Shown here: one piece after another, positions 1-8,204 of the stretch
How the letters are laid out: each line of letters starts with the position of its first letter
How positions within the stretch are numbered: position 1 is the first letter of the stretch
NCBI RefSeq assembly: GCF_000718085.1
Contig: NZ_JOEC01000002.1
Location: forward strand, 310,001 to 374,000
Origin: Mycetocola saprophilus
GTDB lineage: Bacteria; Actinomycetota; Actinomycetes; Actinomycetales; Microbacteriaceae
DNA length: 64,000 nt
Direction: 5' to 3'
The notes under the pieces: model-generated
Seen by the model: the letters and a program-made list of their open reading frames with translations, nothing else
Databases searched by the model: none
Told to the model about the DNA's origin: nothing
Made by a program: the position numbers and the translations under genes

Positions 1-1603
1 ACGGGGCACCCTGCGCGCCGAGTGCGCCGCCGAGGCTCTCGGTGGCGTTCTCCTTGCCGCCGGTGCGGATCGGATCGGCGACCACGCTGGAGAGCTTCTC
101 GCGCTGCTGCTTGGAGTAGCTGGGCAGCTGGTCCACCGCGGTCTTGAGGCCGTCGGCGAGCTGCACCGCACCACCCTCGAGCGAGGTGGCACCCTCGGTC
201 AGCGGGGTGAAGCCCTCGCCGAGCTGCGAGATTCCGGTGCTCAGCTTGGTGGCACCGTCGGCGAGACCGGACGAACCGGTCTGCAGCTTGTGGGTACCCT
301 CGGCGAGGCCGGCGGCACCCTGGGCGAGGCCCGCGGCACCGGTGTTGAGCTTGCCCGCGCCGTCGGCGAGGCCGGCGGCACCGGTCGCGAGCTGACCGCT
401 GGCGGTGGCGAGGGCCGCGAGACCATCGAGCGCCGAGGGCTGGCCGGCAGCGGCGGGCTTGGTCAGCCCGTCGAGCAGTCCGTTGACGCCGGCGGCGAGG
501 CCGGGGTTCTGCGCGGTTCCGTTACCCTTGATGGCGATTTCGGCACCGGCCAGACGCGCGATCGCGCCGGTGGGGTCGGAGGGCCCACCCACCACACCGG
601 CAAGCTGCTCGCAGAAGGCCTGGCTGGCACCGCTCGTTGCGCACTCGGCGGCAAGCTGACCGAGCTGACCGGCGACCGCGGTGTTCCCGGTCACCAGCTG
701 ACTGGTCTGGCCCAGGCCCGCGCGCAGCGGGGCCTCACCCTGCTTGATACCCTGCAGGCCGCCGCTCAGCGCGTTCAGCCCGTCGTGGAGCTGACTGGCA
801 CCACCGGCGAGCTGCTGCGCACCCTGGGCCAGCGGTCCGGTTCCCTGGGCGAGCTGCCCGGCACCCGAGCTCAGCTGGTCGGCACCGGACGCAAGTGCGC
901 CGACACCAGTGTTGAGCTGCCCGGCACCGTTGGCCAGTGCGCCGGCACCCGTGCCCAGCTGGGTCACGCCCTCGCCCACCTGGCCGAGTCCGCCGCTGAG
1001 CTTGCCCGCGCCGTCGGCGAGCTGGCTGGCCCCATCGGAGGCCTTACCGATCTGCTCGCCGAGGGTGTTGAAGCCCACGTAGATGTTGTCGAGGTAGGTC
1101 TCGGTCAGCTGCTTTCCGCTGAGCGAGGCGGCGGTGTTGGCCACGGTCTGGCTGATCGCGCCGTCCACCAGCTTGGCGGCGTCGCTCGTGGTCACGTCGA
1201 TCACGGCCTCGCGCGGCTTGTCCCCGGAGATTGAGGTCGCGGCGGCGGAGAAGTCCTTGGGGATCGTCACCACGGCCACGTACTCACCCGAGGCGAGTCC
1301 GCTGCGGGCGTCGTCGGCGTCGGTGATGGTCCAGTCATAGTTGGTCTCGGTCTTGCCCGGTGCGGATACCAGGCCCGCGGTCAGCTGACGCCCCAGGGGC
1401 ACCAGCTGGCCGTTCACGGTGACCGGCTTGTCCTCGTTCACGATGGCGGCGCGGACGTTGTGTAGGCGGCTGGAGGGATCCCACAGCGCCCACACCAGGA
1501 TGCCCGCGATCACCAGCGGCACCAGGACCAGCCCGATGATCGAGAGGACGCGGCGACGCGGGGTGCGCCCCGGCCGCTGCAGGAGGTCGGTTAGTGAGCT
1601 CAT
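1..1603 (-). CDS. YhgE/Pip domain membrane protein, partial (C-terminus runs off the window)
   Basis: The gene starts at ATG 1603 and stays open to the window edge for 534 codons, so the C-terminal part is missing. After a short cytoplasmic N-terminus there is one hydrophobic segment (about residues 20-40), followed by an extracytoplasmic domain and a long repetitive stretch of about 12-residue units of the type GAxQLAxGAxxL from about residue 190 onward. This is the hallmark of YhgE/Pip proteins (phage infection protein, ESX-associated YueB relatives), whose C-terminal half normally carries five or six more membrane segments. Its start overlaps the stop of the upstream MMPL gene by ATGA, so the two are translationally coupled and probably work as one export complex. 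The substrate cannot be deduced. Confidence 0.85.
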   Translation of the reverse strand, partial: MSSLTDLLQRPGRTPRRRVLSIIGLVLVPLVIAGILVWALWDPSSRLHNVRAAIVNEDKPVTVNGQLVPLGRQLTAGLVSAPGKTETNYDWTITDADDARSGLASGEYVAVVTIPKDFSAAATSISGDKPREAVIDVTTSDAAKLVDGAISQTVANTAASLSGKQLTETYLDNIYVGFNTLGEQIGKASDGASQLADGAGKLSGGLGQVGEGVTQLGTGAGALANGAGQLNTGVGALASGADQLSSGAGQLAQGTGPLAQGAQQLAGGASQLHDGLNALSGGLQGIKQGEAPLRAGLGQTSQLVTGNTAVAGQLGQLAAECATSGASQAFCEQLAGVVGGPSDPTGAIARLAGAEIAIKGNGTAQNPGLAAGVNGLLDGLTKPAAAGQPSALDGLAALATASGQLATGAAGLADGAGKLNTGAAGLAQGAAGLAEGTHKLQTGSSGLADGATKLSTGISQLGEGFTPLTEGATSLEGGAVQLADGLKTAVDQLPSYSKQQREKLSSVVADPIRTGGKENATESLGGALGAQGAP

Positions 1604-4416
1604 GCGAGCACCTCGGATTTCACGGTCGAGAGGGTCATCGAAACCACCGTCGTCGCGGGGGCGACGCACTCGGCCGCGATGGCCGGGTCGGTGGTTCCCA
1701 GAATCAGGGTGAGCGGCCGGCTTGCGGCCACCCGGGCGCGGGCGGCCTCGAGCCGGTCGCGCAGGCGGGTGCGGGTCAGCGGATCCAGGTGATCCACGCC
1801 GTCGATCGCCAGGATCTCCGGGTTCTCGGCGAGCAGCGCCTCGAAGGCCCGCTCGCTGGTGTGGCTGATATCCACCCAGGCCGCGCGGCGACGTACGGCT
1901 CCGGCATGGGTCGGCAGCACGCGTCCGGTGACCTTAAGGATGCCCTCGGTCACCTCCTGGCGCCCGGTTAGCGTGAGCAGGGTCTGGGACACGGCGGCCG
2001 CCGGCCCCGACACGGTGAGCACGTCGCCGGGCCGAACCGAGACACCCACCGGGGCGAACTGGTCGCCGGCGGGACGTAGGTCCGCCCCCACGATCGCGTC
2101 GGTGTTGCCGGGCTCGGGCCACTCACGCAGCTTGATGTCGTGGGACAGGCTCTCGCCCTCCACATCGAAGGACGGCAGGATCTTATCGAGCCAGCGCGGC
2201 ATCTTCCAGGCGCGGTCGCCGAGCAGCGCGAGCACGGCGGGGACCAGCATCATGCGGACGATGAACGCATCCACGGCCACACCCACGGCCAGGCCCAGGG
2301 CGATCGGCTTGATGTTGTTATCGCCCTCGGGGATGAAGGCGGCGAACACGGCGATCATGATGATGGCGGCGGCCGTCACCACCTTGGCCGACCCGGTGAA
2401 GCCGCGTTCGATGGCCTGCTTGGCGGTGGCCCCGTGGACGTATTCCTCACGCATTCGGGCTACCAGGAAGACCTCGTAGTCCATCGCCAGACCAAACAGC
2501 ACACCCATCAGCAGGATCGGCATGAATGAGATCACCGGACCGGTTTGATGGACGTTGAACAGGTCCGCAGCCCAGCCGAGCTCAAACACCGCGGCCACCA
2601 CACCGAAGGACACACCCACGCTCAGCAGGTAGCCCAGGGTCGCCTTGATCGGGACCCAGATCGAGCGGAACACCATCGTCAGCAGCACCAGCGAGAGGCC
2701 GACCACGAGCAGACCGAACGGCAGCAGTGCGCCGCCGAGCATGGTCGAGACGTCGATCGCCATGGCCGTGTAGCCGGTGACCGAGAGCGAGACGCCGTAC
2801 TTGTCCTGGAAGTGATCGTGCATCGAGCGGATCTTCGCCACCAGGTCCTGCGTCTGCTGCGAGTTGGGCCCATCGCTCGGGATCACCTGGATGATTCCGG
2901 TGTCCGCCGAGGCGTTGGGGGTGGCCAGCGGAACTGACTTCACGCCCGGCAGCTTCTCGATCTCGGCGGCCATATCCGACATCAGCTTGAGCGGATCGGT
3001 GCTCTTGACGATGGTTCCGGTGACGATCAGCGGGCCGTTGAATCCGGCACCGAAGTTATCGGCGATGCTGTCATAGGTTTCGCGCGACTCCGAACCCGGG
3101 GCGTGCGATCCGGCATCCGGCAGGGCCAGACGCAGGTGCAGACCGGGCAGGGCGGCGGCACCGAGACCCACCACGATCACGATGATGGTGACCAGCGGGA
3201 AGCGGGTCACCGCGCGCACCCAGCCGAGGAAGAAGCGGTTGGGCTTAGGCTCAGTGTGCACGGGCGCGGCGGCGGGGGCCGGGGCGGCATGAGCGGGCTT
3301 CGTGTCGTCGGCCGCGCCCTTTCCGCGGCGGGCCGCACGCTTCTCGGTGCGGGCGGCGTTCTTCAGCGCGCGACGTTCGGCGCGGCTGCCCACCTTGGGG
3401 CGCAGGCGTTCGCCGGCAAAGCCGAGCATCGCGGGCATCAGGGTCAGCGAGATCAGCACGGCCACCAGGACCGACGCGGCGGCGCCGATACCCATCGTGG
3501 TGAGGAAGGGGATACCGGCAACGAACAGGCCCACCAGGGCGATCATCACGGTCAGACCGGCGAAGACCACGGCCGAACCGGCGGTGGCGATGGCGCGGGC
3601 GGCGGACTCACGTGGATCCATTCCGCGCGCCAATTGCTCGGTATGTCTGGCCAGGATGAACAGGGCGTAGTCGATGCCCACCGCCAGGCCCAGCATCAGC
3701 GCGAGCATCAGGGTCGTGGACGGGACCGAGCCAAAGACGGTCACAAACATGATCGCCAGCGCCGACACACCCACACCCATCAGGGCGTTGAGCAGCGGCA
3801 TTCCGGCGGCCACCACCGAGCCGAAGGTGAACAGCAGCACGATCAGCGCAACCACCACACCCACGGCCTCGGTCAGCGAGACGGCGGGAACCTCGGCGTT
3901 GAAGACGTCGCCTCCGAGGGACGCGGTGGCCCCCTGCGGAAGCTCCTTCTTGAGGTCGGCCAGCGCGTTTTCCACGCCGTCGATGGTCTTGGGCTTGACC
4001 TCAAGCGCGGTGCCGGAGAACTGGATCGAGATCAGCGCGGCACGATCGTTATCGGCAATACTGCCCTTGACCGTGTCGCCAAAGGGCGAAACCGCGCCCT
4101 CGATGCCGTCGATCTTTTCCAGGGTCGAGACGGTGTCCTCGACGCTCTTCTTGATGGCCGGATCGTCGATCTTGAGCTTGTCGCCGCTGACCACCACGAT
4201 CTGGCCGGATGCGCCACTGATCTGGGGGAAGGTGGTCTTGAGGCTATCGAGGGCGACCTGGGATTCGGTGCCCGGGATGCTGAAACTGTTCTCGGTACCC
4301 TGACCGAGCAGACCCGCGCCCGCACCGAACAGGGCGAGGATCACGATCCAGATACCCAGCACAAGTTTGCGGGCGCCGAAGGCCCAGCGGCCCAGCGAAT
4401 AGAGTAGGGATGACAC
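1600..4416 (-). CDS. MMPL-family transporter with degenerate ABC-ATPase-like C-terminal domain
   Basis: A 938-residue protein of the RND superfamily MMPL branch. It has an N-terminal transmembrane helix, a porter domain, a six-helix bundle, then a second porter domain and second bundle, the usual duplicated layout that exports lipids or drugs using the proton gradient. The start was set at GTG 4416 because AGGAG lies seven bases upstream; a longer frame to 4608 would run through the operator and the divergent TetR promoter. After the second bundle (about residue 750 to the end) is an extra domain that reads like an ABC ATPase whose Walker A is destroyed (GPAAAVSQT where GxxGxGKS/T is expected) while a Walker-B-like ILAIDGVD survives. 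This tail is not part of ordinary MMPL proteins. It is coupled to the YhgE gene by ATGA and divergent from a TetR gene, so it is likely drug- or lipid-inducible. Confidence 0.9.
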   Translation of the reverse strand: MSSLLYSLGRWAFGARKLVLGIWIVILALFGAGAGLLGQGTENSFSIPGTESQVALDSLKTTFPQISGASGQIVVVSGDKLKIDDPAIKKSVEDTVSTLEKIDGIEGAVSPFGDTVKGSIADNDRAALISIQFSGTALEVKPKTIDGVENALADLKKELPQGATASLGGDVFNAEVPAVSLTEAVGVVVALIVLLFTFGSVVAAGMPLLNALMGVGVSALAIMFVTVFGSVPSTTLMLALMLGLAVGIDYALFILARHTEQLARGMDPRESAARAIATAGSAVVFAGLTVMIALVGLFVAGIPFLTTMGIGAAASVLVAVLISLTLMPAMLGFAGERLRPKVGSRAERRALKNAARTEKRAARRGKGAADDTKPAHAAPAPAAAPVHTEPKPNRFFLGWVRAVTRFPLVTIIVIVVGLGAAALPGLHLRLALPDAGSHAPGSESRETYDSIADNFGAGFNGPLIVTGTIVKSTDPLKLMSDMAAEIEKLPGVKSVPLATPNASADTGIIQVIPSDGPNSQQTQDLVAKIRSMHDHFQDKYGVSLSVTGYTAMAIDVSTMLGGALLPFGLLVVGLSLVLLTMVFRSIWVPIKATLGYLLSVGVSFGVVAAVFELGWAADLFNVHQTGPVISFMPILLMGVLFGLAMDYEVFLVARMREEYVHGATAKQAIERGFTGSAKVVTAAAIIMIAVFAAFIPEGDNNIKPIALGLAVGVAVDAFIVRMMLVPAVLALLGDRAWKMPRWLDKILPSFDVEGESLSHDIKLREWPEPGNTDAIVGADLRPAGDQFAPVGVSVRPGDVLTVSGPAAAVSQTLLTLTGRQEVTEGILKVTGRVLPTHAGAVRRRAAWVDISHTSERAFEALLAENPEILAIDGVDHLDPLTRTRLRDRLEAARARVAASRPLTLILGTTDPAIAAECVAPATTVVSMTLSTVKSEVLA

Positions 4417-4465
4417 GAAATAACTCCTGAACGAGGGGGCTCGTGGGAAAAGTTTGGATACGCTA

Positions 4466-4508
4466 GTGTATTCAATACACAAATGTATTCGATACATCGG
4501 TGTATCGC
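4466..4508. promoter_or_regulatory. Tandem palindromic TetR operators
   Basis: Two palindromes lie between the divergent MMPL and TetR genes: GTGTATTCAATACAC at 4466-4480 and ATGTATTCGATACAT at 4483-4497. Their centres are 17 bp apart, and a third half-site (GTGTATCG) follows at 4500. The shared core TGTATTC-ATACA in two helically phased copies is the expected layout for cooperative binding of TetR dimers that repress both divergent promoters. Confidence 0.8.
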
Positions 4509-4537
4509 AATTTGTAGTGGAGAAAGCTGAGGATTTT

Positions 4538-5197
4538 ATGAGTGCAGATGCGGGAGAAGCGCCGGTCGTCGAAAGTGCCCGCCGCAAGCGGACCCGCGAT
4601 CGCCTCATCGATGCCGCCTACGACGTCTTCGCCGAGCACGGGATCGCCGCGGCGACCGTCGAGCAGATCACCGAGCAGGCCGGATTTACTCGCGGCGCCT
4701 TTTACTCCAACTTCGAGTCCAAAGAGGAACTGTTCTTCGCACTCGCCGAACGCGAAAACCAGGTACGTTTCGACCGCCTGGAGGCGGGCCTGACCGCCTA
4801 CTTCCCCGAGCGTGGCCAGATCACCACCGATCAGATTTCCGGCATCGTGCGGGACTTCCTTGGCCTGCAGCCCGATAACCGGTCCTGGTGCCTGATGCAG
4901 AGCGAATTCCAGATGCTCGCGCTGCGCGATCCCGAGGTGGGCAAAACCTACATCGCCGGAGAGAACCGCGCGATGTCGATGCTCGGTGCCCGCCTGGATG
5001 AGCTGGTCGCGATGGTGGGGCTGCGCTTCACCATGGACTCGCGCGAGCTCTCCCAGGTGCTCGGCGCCATCTACTCCGACGGCATCACCCGCGTCATGCT
5101 CACCGGCTCAAGTAATCCCGGCCCGGACACCATCGACGAGGTCTCGGACACCATCGCCCGCATCGTGCAGGCATTCACCGAGCCGATCCCCGCCTAG
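4538..5197 (+). CDS. TetR/AcrR family transcriptional regulator
   Basis: A 219-residue TetR repressor. The N-terminal helix-turn-helix covers about residues 18-65, with the family signature of a DxFAEHGIAAATVEQI helix followed by a GFTRGAFYSNFESKEEL recognition region. The C-terminal two thirds form the ligand-binding helical domain. ATG 4538 was chosen because GAGG lies five bases upstream and the HTH then begins at the usual distance; an upstream in-frame ATG at 4454 would place its first codons over the operators. It is divergent from the MMPL-YhgE export unit, and the tandem palindromes between them are its most likely binding site. Repression of the exporter relieved by a small hydrophobic ligand is inferred from family behaviour. 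Confidence 0.9.
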   Translation: MSADAGEAPVVESARRKRTRDRLIDAAYDVFAEHGIAAATVEQITEQAGFTRGAFYSNFESKEELFFALAERENQVRFDRLEAGLTAYFPERGQITTDQISGIVRDFLGLQPDNRSWCLMQSEFQMLALRDPEVGKTYIAGENRAMSMLGARLDELVAMVGLRFTMDSRELSQVLGAIYSDGITRVMLTGSSNPGPDTIDEVSDTIARIVQAFTEPIPA

Positions 5198-5441
5198 CGC
5201 GTTCCGTCCCCCCCCCCCGGGGATTAGCCTGCTCCTCCTCGGCTTCCCTTCGGGTAGTTCGTTCCTCCCCAGGCTCCCGTTCCCGGGTCGTTCTCCACAG
5301 TCTGAGTTCGGCCTCGATTTGGCATGCCTGTCGCTGCCTACGATTGTCCTACCCATTTGGCCGTGAAATGGCCGGGGGCGAGTTGAGCGGCACCTGAGCC
5401 CTCCGCTTGCTCGTGCGGGCATGAATGAGAGGAGAGCAGCC

Positions 5442-6713
5442 ATGGTGAGCCTGGGACATGCAGAGGGCGTACCCGATGACCCGGCCGCGTGGGCGATGCT
5501 TGGCGCAATAGACCGCTGGTCGGACTGGGTATATCGTCGTGTCGATAGCGTGAGTCTGCTCCCCGGAGATCAGGGATGTCTCCGACATTCGATTGACTGC
5601 ATTCCGATTGCTGAGCCTCGCCTAGCCTATGACGTGCGCGAACGTGAGAGCGAGAGTTTCACGGGGCTGCGAGGTCTTGTGATGGTACCACTGGCCTTTA
5701 TCAAGAAGGGGCCACTGCGCGGCCTAGACACTCTCGGCCCGGACGGAACGCCGATGCCGGTCATGGAATCTGGTGAGGTCCACCGCATGGTCACCGAAAT
5801 GGTGATGATCGCACTCACTCATGCGGGGGTCCGTGCAGACGAAGCAGTGCGCGCCGTTATATTGCGCATCGTGGACCCGCTCGGCACAGTTTCTGTGGAT
5901 GCGGTATCGCGGTTGTGTTCCACGGGGATCTGGGCGGGCGACCGGCTCTGGCCCGAAGCAACCGTGATCCCGGGCACGCTCATTTACCTGATCGAAACGC
6001 TCGTTACCAATACCCCTCTTATCGGGCTTTTGCCTTCCGAATCCGCGGGGAAGAGGCAGGTACTTAAGCTGTCATACCTGTGGAGTGTGGCTCCTCGTCG
6101 CCGCGGTGAGGGTCTGCGCCTTGTGTTGGCGTCGTTTGGCGGTTCAAGCCTGGAGCTGAGGGTTCCGCTCTTCATGAACGTGGGGGCACGTTCTCATCTT
6201 TTTGAATTCCAGGCACCGGCGCAGCTGTGTGTGGAGAGAATCGATGTCTCGCGCATGGTGCCTCCTCTCTCCGCAGACGGGCGCTCGATTGCGATGGCAC
6301 GCATACTCGTACGAGTACCCGTATATGGGCTGCGCGCTACCGCCATGGTCGCTACGGGAATTACGTCGGCGGAGTTTTTCGCCTCACTGCAATTGCTTCA
6401 GGACCGAGGGAACTCGTGGGGCGGGGGTGTCGGTGCCCTTTTTCTCTCGTCCTCGGCCGTGTTCATTGGGCTTCTGGGATTTCGTCAGGAAACCTCTTTC
6501 GTTTCGAGAATTCTTCTCCCGTTGCGAGGCGGAATCGTTGGGAGTGCCCTGCTGCTCTTGGCCCTTGCGGGATGCGCTGCCGCCAGTGTGGGCACGGACG
6601 TGATCCGGATATTTATCGAGTCGGGTTTGGCTGTGTCGGTGTTCGTGTTTGTCGCCATGCTGTTGCTTCCGCTGCTGGGCCGAGAGAGAAAGCGAAAACA
6701 CAGCCGTCTCTAA
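5442..6713 (+). CDS. Hypothetical protein with C-terminal membrane segments
   Basis: I do not recognise this 423-residue protein. The start ATG 5442 has AGGAG seven bases upstream and was preferred to an in-frame ATG at 5421. The first 330 residues look soluble and mixed alpha/beta, with no catalytic motif I can name. The last 100 residues contain three hydrophobic helices (about residues 335-352, 362-388 and 400-420) and end in a basic tail, suggesting C-terminal membrane anchoring with a cytoplasmic bulk domain. Base composition is somewhat less GC-rich than its neighbours. It is followed after 59 bases by a very small gene on the same strand, with which it may form a two-gene unit. An 11-C homopolymer at 5208-5218 lies in the upstream gap. 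Confidence 0.6.
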   Translation: MVSLGHAEGVPDDPAAWAMLGAIDRWSDWVYRRVDSVSLLPGDQGCLRHSIDCIPIAEPRLAYDVRERESESFTGLRGLVMVPLAFIKKGPLRGLDTLGPDGTPMPVMESGEVHRMVTEMVMIALTHAGVRADEAVRAVILRIVDPLGTVSVDAVSRLCSTGIWAGDRLWPEATVIPGTLIYLIETLVTNTPLIGLLPSESAGKRQVLKLSYLWSVAPRRRGEGLRLVLASFGGSSLELRVPLFMNVGARSHLFEFQAPAQLCVERIDVSRMVPPLSADGRSIAMARILVRVPVYGLRATAMVATGITSAEFFASLQLLQDRGNSWGGGVGALFLSSSAVFIGLLGFRQETSFVSRILLPLRGGIVGSALLLLALAGCAAASVGTDVIRIFIESGLAVSVFVFVAMLLLPLLGRERKRKHSRL

Positions 6714-6772
6714 GAGCAAGCTATTACGGTGGCATCAGCCATACAGGTATGACTTTGAAAGGAAGGGGTCTC

Positions 6773-6976
6773 ATGTGGGGCCGCAGAAAGAAGCAGCGAG
6801 ATCCTTTTTACGAGGGTGCCGGGCTCGTCGTTTTTGGATTCACGATTCCGCTGATGGTGGGGGAACTGCCCTTTGACCCGGAGTTGACTACCTCACAAGC
6901 TGAGGACGAAGGGAGTGAGTCATTTTTCTACGATCCGCAGTCTCGGATCGGGAAGAGCCGGTTTGCCGACGACTAA
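6773..6976 (+). CDS. Small hypothetical protein (67 aa)
   Basis: A 67-residue reading frame with a strong purine-rich Shine-Dalgarno (GGAAGGGG at 6761-6768) just before ATG 6773. The protein starts with a very basic segment (MWGRRKKQRD), then a hydrophobic stretch (about residues 15-32) and an acidic Ser-rich tail. It may be a small membrane-associated partner of the preceding 423-residue protein, but no family is recognised. Its TAA stop overlaps the stop of the convergent gene on the other strand by four bases, leaving no room for a terminator. Confidence 0.5.
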   Translation: MWGRRKKQRDPFYEGAGLVVFGFTIPLMVGELPFDPELTTSQAEDEGSESFFYDPQSRIGKSRFADD

Positions 6977-8091
6977 TGTGCGCGCTGGTCCTGGGCCAGA
7001 CCACTCGCGTAGTTCCAGCCCGGATATCGCTCCACGAGGGTGCGAACCTCGCGCCAGGGATCACTGGGAGCGGGATGCCAGAGCTGACCGGGCCGGACCA
7101 GCGCAAGTGTATACGGGGTATGCTGCAGGAGCGCCGACACCGCGATGGCGCCGAGTGTGGCGACGTCGGTTTTGCGGATGTGGGTTTCGATGCGGAAACG
7201 GCGCAGACGATATCGACTGGGGTCTTGCCACTCGTGAAACAGGGTGATCGCGCGTGGCGCGAGGTCTGCGGCTGAATAGGTCTGTGGGGTGAAGCCCGTG
7301 CTCTCCTCGGTGCCGTCTTCTGTGTTATCGCTCGCCGCAGTGCCGTGTGCCTCGGCTCTGTGCGCGTCGACGGCGGCATCCGGTTCGATCAGGCCGCCCG
7401 TGCGCGGGATGATCGCCCAGGCCAGACTCAGCGCCGTGAGCCGTGCCGAATACTCGTAAAGGGGCCGTTCGAGCGCGAGGAGTTCGGCGAACGTTGCCGA
7501 TCTGTCACCGGGGCGTAGTGACTGACCGAGCGCGATTGCTGTAGCCAGCTCCGCAGTGCGCAGGGTCATCGCCCAGGGCTCGGGGATTGCCGGGGGCAGG
7601 TTTAGCGGCGAATCCCATCCGATCCACCGCCACCGCGTGCGGCCCGAACGGTACATGAAGTCCCAGCGTCGGGTATCCCCAAAGAGCCAGAAGAATGCGG
7701 GAAATACCAGATTGGCGGGTGCCCAGCACGCATCCCAGGATCCGAGGATTCCACTGGCCTCCGCCACCGGAAGTCGCTCTGTGGATCCGCTCCACTCGGC
7801 CGCAACGTGAGCGGGTTCCACGGTCCAGTCCCACTCCCAGGTTCGGTCGGATTCCGGGCCTGTGCTCGTCTGCGCCGGTGGGTGACGGTCGCCACCGCCC
7901 GCAAAATGGCCCCGCAACTCACCCGCACGGATCATGCCAACAGAAAAGCAGGCGTGCCGTGCTCGAGCCTGCTCGGGGCAATCCTGCCCAGAACTAGCGT
8001 GCAGTGCCCGGTCCTGTCCTAAGGAATCCTGCCCTGCGCTATTCGGCTCCCTGCAGTCGTGACCGGCACCATCTCGCGGCGTCTGCGTCAT
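6973..8091 (-). CDS. Hypothetical protein (372 aa)
   Basis: An unrecognised 372-residue protein. The start ATG 8091 has AGGAG five bases upstream. The first 110 residues are of low complexity, rich in Gln, Asp, Ala and His (repeats around GQDS/GQDR), and probably disordered. The middle is Trp-rich (FWLFGDTRRWDFMYR, RWRWIGWDSP), and the C-terminal 90 residues look like a compact alpha/beta domain with FRIETHIRKTD and LVRPGQLWHP. No signal peptide or membrane helix is evident. It converges on the small gene 6773-6976 with overlapping stop codons. The Trp-rich core may be a binding module, but I do not assign a function. Confidence 0.55.
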   Translation of the reverse strand: MTQTPRDGAGHDCREPNSAGQDSLGQDRALHASSGQDCPEQARARHACFSVGMIRAGELRGHFAGGGDRHPPAQTSTGPESDRTWEWDWTVEPAHVAAEWSGSTERLPVAEASGILGSWDACWAPANLVFPAFFWLFGDTRRWDFMYRSGRTRWRWIGWDSPLNLPPAIPEPWAMTLRTAELATAIALGQSLRPGDRSATFAELLALERPLYEYSARLTALSLAWAIIPRTGGLIEPDAAVDAHRAEAHGTAASDNTEDGTEESTGFTPQTYSAADLAPRAITLFHEWQDPSRYRLRRFRIETHIRKTDVATLGAIAVSALLQHTPYTLALVRPGQLWHPAPSDPWREVRTLVERYPGWNYASGLAQDQRAH

Positions 8092-8156
8092 GTCGTCTCC
8101 TCGACCTCCGGGATCGCGCCTCGATGCCCGAGTGAGAGTCTAGGGGACAACACGAA

Positions 8157-8186
8157 GCGGGCCGGGCACCGAAGTGCCCGGCCCGC
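8157..8186 (-). terminator. Hairpin downstream of purL
   Basis: A 13-bp perfect GC-rich stem (8157-8169 pairing with 8174-8186) closed by a CGAA loop lies 18 bases beyond the purL stop. The T-tract after it on the minus strand is weak, so it may be a terminator or an mRNA-stabilising hairpin. Confidence 0.6.
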
Positions 8187-8204
8187 CGCCGTATCCGCTA
8201 CTCG

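Noticed and set aside
290..1234. Long plus-strand reading frame (314 codons)
   Set aside because: It is the opposite-strand shadow of the YhgE repeat region; its composition is Gly/Leu/Arg repeats mirroring the codon bias of the real gene.
4417..4608. N-terminal extension of the MMPL gene to 4608
   Set aside because: It would cross the TetR operators and start codon; the GTG at 4416 has a clear Shine-Dalgarno.
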